This document shows positions 7,011 to 10,257 of a stretch of DNA of 10,257 nt, piece by piece. Under the pieces are notes generated by a model. The model had not been told where the DNA came from. It saw only the letters and a list, made by a program, of their open reading frames with translations, and searched no databases. The first letter of the stretch is position 1. Each line of letters starts with the position of its first letter. Made by a program: the position numbers and the translations under genes. Origin of the DNA: Ettlia oleoabundans (lineage: Eukaryota; Chlorophyta; Chlorophyceae; Chlamydomonadales); NCBI GenBank assembly GCA_019693395.1, contig JAAMXP010003228.1:1-10257 (forward strand). The letters are read 5' to 3'.

Positions 7011-10000
7011 TCACTTTTGCTGCACGGGAGCAGTGCCTGTTGCTGCCTGCCCCTCGGCTCCCTCCCTGCTGCCCTCCTCGTCGCCTTCCTCGTCCTCCTC
7101 CTCGCCACTGCTGCTCCCACTGCCCTCCTCCTCCTCCTCATCGTCACCACTGCCCCCATCCTCGCCCTCCTCACTTCCTTCCTCTCCCTGGCTGCCCCCC
7201 TCGTCCTCCGCTTGCTGGTCCTCCTGGCCTATTGCCGCCTCCGCATCCCCCGCCTGCTGCTCCTCTGCAGGCGGAGCAGTGGCCTGCACAGCCTGCTCAA
7301 CAGCACCCGCCGCCGCAGCAGCAGCATCGTCGCCCTCCTGCTGCACTGCTGTTGCGTTGGTGCGTGCCCAGGCTGCCGCCGCCGCCTCCCACTGCTGGCA
7401 CATGTGGCCCACAATGCCCGCCATGTGCTCCACGCCGCTCACCAGCTGCGCAGGCGGCACAGCATCCAGCGGGCGGCTGCAGTGCCCATAGTGCTCCCCA
7501 GGCACCAGCGCCAGCTGCACCGGCCGCGCCAGCAGCTGGCTAAAGGTGGGCTGCAGCTCGTAGCAGTTGGCAAACAGGCCCGCACGCCCAAACACATACA
7601 GCCCCAGCCGCGCACGGGACATGGCCACCACTGCGGGGAGGGACAGAAAAACACGGCAAGCCAAAGGTTTGGTGTGACGGCAGGATGAAGGACACCGCAG
7701 CAAGCCGGAGTGTTGCACAGGCGTGGCTCCAGCAGCTACCGATGTGGCTGTCGCCGCCCCACCCGCTTGTAGTCCACTCCTTGCTATTCCTCGCTCAGCC
7801 TGGCCCACTCACCCAGTCGCCGCACGTCCCTGAGGTGTCCGAAATGGTTTGTGCGCACGAGGCTGAGCAGCACATAGTCGTTCTGCTGGCCCTGGTACTT
7901 GTCCACCGTGGTCACCTGGGGCACAGAATGGGAGGGTGGCAACACATGTGAAGCCAGGTGGGTGCTGGGTGTGGGGGTGGGGGTGTGCTTGCAAGGGACG
8001 GGCGTGTTAGGCGTGAGCGAGTTGAGTCAGTGGGCGACAAGACAATAGACAACCACGTCGCACACAGAACAGTAGGAAGGCTGCGGCAGCATGCATGTCC
8101 AGCCACTAATCAATTAGCATCCCTGGCTGTCGCGCCCATCACCGCACCTTAGCTGGTCTGCCAAATGCGGGGTGCTGTGCACATCGCCGCTCAAACACAT
8201 CCCGCAGCAGCGCCTTCTGCCCGTTGTAGGTGGTGAGCACGGACATTTTGTGTGCGGGGTATCCCAGCAGGCGCATGTACTGGTACACAGACACCAAGTA
8301 CTCCGCCTCACCCAGGTTCTGTGGCATAATGAAGGGACGCGTGGGTGGTAGTGTTGGTTGGGTGTGTGAGCTGTGTTCATGGGTTGCAAATGTGGGATGG
8401 GAGTGCGTTTGCGGCTGGAGTGAGGGTGGGCATGCGGCGCCGCATCTACCCCGACATCATGCGCAGCTAACAGCAAACCCAAGCTGGTGAGCTGAAGACG
8501 CCTTGTCACAGCCTGGCCCCCATGACACTCGACTAATCGCGCCTCTATTAGCTATCACCCCACCCACCTGGTAAAAGTATGGCAGTGGGCAGCTCTCGCC
8601 CCTGCCGTTGTAGTCTGGCACGTCAATGAGCTGGAAGTCAAGCGCAAAGCCGGGGTTGGCTGTGAGGAACGCGGGGGCGGTTGCGACAGCTGGCAGGTCA
8701 CCGAGGTCGCGGTACCGCCAGTTGTACAGCTTGGCCAGGGAGGGGCGCGCACGACCCTGAACAAAGCAGTTGGCTTGGGGGGGAGGTGTGTGTGCGTGTG
8801 TTAGAACTGGGGATTGCATGCGTACTGGAAAAGATGGTGGGTGCCACTGGGCAGATTTAAGTGCAGACTGAAGCATGCAACAGTACACCTTGTAGTAGGG
8901 AGCCTACCCCGTAGGCTCCCTACGCTCCACAGGAGGGTGATGCGCAACCGAGACACNNNNCCCCCCCCCCCCCCCCCCCAGGTAAACATTGGGATAAACA
9001 CATCCCGCAAGTTCAGGTCCCAATTCAATCCACCCACCTGCTGCAACACACACCAGGCGAAACAACAACGCACCCACCTGCGCATTGAGCTCAATGTAGG
9101 GCGTGCCCAGGCGAATGAATCGCGTGAACAGTGACTGGTCTAGATGGCTGTACTGCTGTATCGCCATGTTCTTCACCACGGGCGGCAGCTGGTGGTGGTC
9201 GCCAATGAGGATCACGCGCTTCAGGCGGTTGTGGCCATCCTCCTGGCGCTGCAGGGCGGCATGCGAAGAAAAAGGGGCAGGAGAATTGAGGCTGCCGGTG
9301 GTGGTGCGGCTTGGCTGGTGCCGAGGGGGGTGAGGTGCACGAGGTGGCTCACCAGGGCCAGACACGCAACCAAGCGCTCAGCACCGCATGACGCTGAACC
9401 TATGATTCACAACCTTCCCAATGAGGGCTAATGCGCCTGCCACCACCCCAATTCTCCCAATGAGTGCTGGTTTATGACCGCCCATGCGCTCGCACGCGAC
9501 ACCCCCNCCCCCCCCCCCCCCCCCGCGCCACACACACGTGCACGCGCACCAAACCGTCGACCCCACCTGCAGTAGCATGGGTATGAACGTTTCAATCTCC
9601 AGTATCTGCGCGCTCTCCTCCATCAGCAGGTTGTCGTACTTGAACCCCAACTCAAGGAACTCCCTGCGCACACGTGGGGGGCGTTTGGTGCGGGCGTTCT
9701 CACACAAGCACAACAGAAAAACGCAGCAGGAGGCCGCTGGTGCAGACGCACTCACACTGAGGCAAACACGCAGACCCGGGCGCAGGCACAGCCACAGGGT
9801 TAGGCAAGAAAAAGGCCGCATACACGCGGAGATGAGCAGGGATGATACAATTCGTCAATGCACACAAAGGTCCACAAACANNCCCCCCCCCCCAACACAC
9901 ACACACACACACCGCCGCCCACCTGCGCTTGAGGGCTGCGTGCGTGCAGGTCATGGCCACAATTTTAGCCTGCTTGGTGGTAAGGTAGTTGACCCTGTCG

Positions 10001-10077
10001 GCGCTGCTCTTCAGCAGCTCAAAGGGCCGGATCTCCTCCAGCTCCTTGAACACTGTGCGCAGGTGGCGGAAGCACCC
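7011..10077 (-). CDS. AQR: Aquarius / intron-binding protein 160 (spliceosomal RNA helicase), 3' part
   Basis: SF1 RNA helicase of the spliceosomal intron-binding complex (with SYF1, ISY1 and others in known species); it binds the intron upstream of the branch point and is linked to intronic box C/D snoRNP assembly. Sequence shows seven exons: 10077-9923, 9663-9567, 9248-9078, 8756-8568, 8318-8148, 7915-7813, 7630-7011 (stop TGA 7013-7011). Joined translation has no gaps relative to the family: [17 protein letters not shown], motif [17 protein letters not shown], motif [29 protein letters not shown], motif [14 protein letters not shown], motif [16 protein letters not shown]. The family usually has MEEAAQ at motif II; here it is MEESAQ. 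Walker A and the N-terminal half lie beyond the right edge. The 205-residue last exon ends in a Glu/Asp/Ser-rich tail. Donors are GTGGGC, GTGGGG, GTGGGT, GTGGGT, GTGCGG, GTGAGT. Family identity is very secure; exon borders are phase-checked but lack transcript support. Confidence 0.95.
7050..7265 (-). other. AQR: Acidic, Ser-rich C-terminal tail of AQR
   Basis: About 72 residues near the C terminus (residues ~122-193 of the last exon) are dominated by Glu, Asp, Gly and Ser, with runs such as [20 protein letters not shown]. The region looks intrinsically disordered and holds many Ser residues followed by acidic residues, the usual casein kinase 2 pattern. An acidic disordered end is normal in spliceosomal proteins. 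On the plus strand this appears as CTC/CTG-rich pyrimidine sequence, which explains the long antisense reading frames here. Confidence 0.85.
8895..8923. repeat. Perfect 13-bp hairpin in an AQR intron
   Basis: Arms GTAGGGAGCCTAC (8895-8907) and GTAGGCTCCCTAC (8911-8923) are exact reverse complements with a three-base CCC loop (GGG in the transcript). It lies in intron 8757-9077, 34 nt from an N-run. The base composition of the arms differs from the surrounding repeats, and no terminal duplication is visible. Confidence 0.9.
8957..8979. repeat. NNNN plus C19 tract in an AQR intron
   Basis: Four ambiguous bases followed by 19 C residues (poly-G in the transcript), about 99 nt after the donor of intron 8757-9077. 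Probably a homopolymer whose length was not resolved. It does not interrupt coding sequence, since the flanking exons join without loss. Confidence 0.85.
9078..9248 (-). other. AQR: AQR exon with helicase motif III
   Basis: 57-codon, phase 0-0 exon coding [20 protein letters not shown] then [28 protein letters not shown] is motif III of UPF1-like SF1 helicases, coupling ATP hydrolysis to RNA binding; the flanking [16 protein letters not shown] is specific to Aquarius within that group. Confidence 0.94.
9502..9524. repeat. Poly-C tract with N in an AQR intron
   Basis: C5-N-C17 (poly-G in the transcript), starting about 43 nt after the donor of the 318-nt intron 9249-9566. Same form as the two neighbouring intronic tracts. 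Confidence 0.85.
9567..9663 (-). other. AQR: AQR exon with helicase motif II (Walker B)
   Basis: Exon coding [18 protein letters not shown] followed by [13 protein letters not shown]. The MEESAQ segment is the DExx-box position that coordinates Mg-ATP in SF1 helicases; Aquarius proteins use EE rather than DE. The acceptor (gtgtgcgcag) joins in phase 2 to the previous exon (AG+G gives Arg), and the donor CAG|GTGGGG is phase 0. Confidence 0.93.
9881..9911. repeat. NN, poly-C and (AC)n in an AQR intron
   Basis: Two ambiguous bases, 11 C residues (9883-9893), then an AC dinucleotide run to 9911, all in intron 9664-9922. In the transcript this reads GT repeats and then poly-G, beginning about 12 nt after the donor. 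Confidence 0.85.
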
Positions 10078-10257
10078 CTGCATACACACACACAAAACCA
10101 CACACGGGATCAAGCAGTTCAGCAGTGGAGTGGAGTGTTCAAGGGCAGAGAGGCAAAAAGGGGAAGCACAACTGTGAGCAGTGCAGTGCAGTGCAGTGCA
10201 AAGTTCAGCATGCCAGCCAGCCAACGGGACATGTGGACAGCGGGGGGGTGGGCTGTC
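10078..10257 (-). other. AQR: Upstream AQR intron, running off the right edge
   Basis: No frame here continues the family sequence that should precede GCFRH, so this is read as intron. It ends at acceptor tgtatgcag|GGG. It holds an AC-rich stretch (10081-10093) and the GTGCA repeat near 10180. Confidence 0.7.
10178..10200. repeat. (GTGCA)n pentanucleotide repeat
   Basis: Four to five tandem GCAGT/GTGCA units within the AQR intron at the right edge. Simple repeat with no visible function. Confidence 0.8.

Noticed and set aside
6741..7688. Long plus-strand open frame of about 315 codons
   Set aside because: It runs antisense to the AQR last exon. Its Leu/Pro/Ser-rich translation is the mirror of the acidic tail codons and matches no family.
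8757..9566. Intronic box C/D snoRNA in AQR introns
   Set aside because: Considered because Aquarius is tied to intronic snoRNPs, but I found no properly spaced RTGATGA and CTGA pair with a terminal stem on the sense strand in any intron.
10078..10257. Further AQR exon at the right edge
   Set aside because: None of the three minus-strand frames resembles the family sequence expected before GCFRH. The stretch is repeat-rich and is read as intron.

Overview
The window is GC-rich nuclear DNA of a eukaryote, most likely a green alga (Chlorophyta). The grounds are: short (about 100-320 nt) introns dense in the coding regions, mostly GTG-type donors; plant-like versions of conserved eukaryotic proteins; Ala/Gln/acidic low-complexity protein stretches; and TGTAA, the green-algal polyadenylation signal, just downstream of two stop codons. 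The species cannot be told from the sequence. Three short N-runs sit against poly-C tracts and look like local assembly uncertainty.

All three protein genes lie on the minus strand, so the window reads right to left. (1) 10257-7011: the 3' part of the Aquarius/IBP160 gene (AQR), a DEAD-like SF1 RNA helicase of the spliceosomal intron-binding complex; seven coding exons carry motif II through motif VI and an acidic C-terminal tail. (2) 6795-3705: a complete six-exon gene that I identify as coilin, the Cajal-body scaffold, from its N-terminal ubiquitin-like fold, basic NLS-like block and C-terminal Tudor-like domain; predicted 718 aa. (3) 3181-1: the 5' part of tripeptidyl peptidase II (TPP2), a giant subtilisin-family peptidase; eleven exons cover the catalytic Asp and His, and the gene runs off the left edge before the catalytic Ser.

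Exon joins were chosen by requiring consistent phase, GT/GC...AG borders and uninterrupted alignment with the remembered protein family. Every exon length agrees with its translated residue count. AQR ends only 215 nt before the coilin start, and both proteins work in nuclear RNP biology (splicing and snoRNP assembly; Cajal bodies), whereas TPP2 is a cytosolic protein-turnover enzyme with no obvious link.

Non-coding features of note: a G-quadruplex-type sequence starting two bases inside a TPP2 5' splice site, a probable GC-AG intron in TPP2, a perfect 13-bp hairpin in an AQR intron, a 12-bp inverted repeat in a TPP2 intron, poly-G (sense strand) tracts with N-runs in three consecutive AQR introns, and several microsatellites. 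I saw no RNA gene, CRISPR array or intact transposon. The most novel candidates are the divergent algal coilin, its tight tandem arrangement with AQR, and the structured intron ends; none of these is proven to be a new system.
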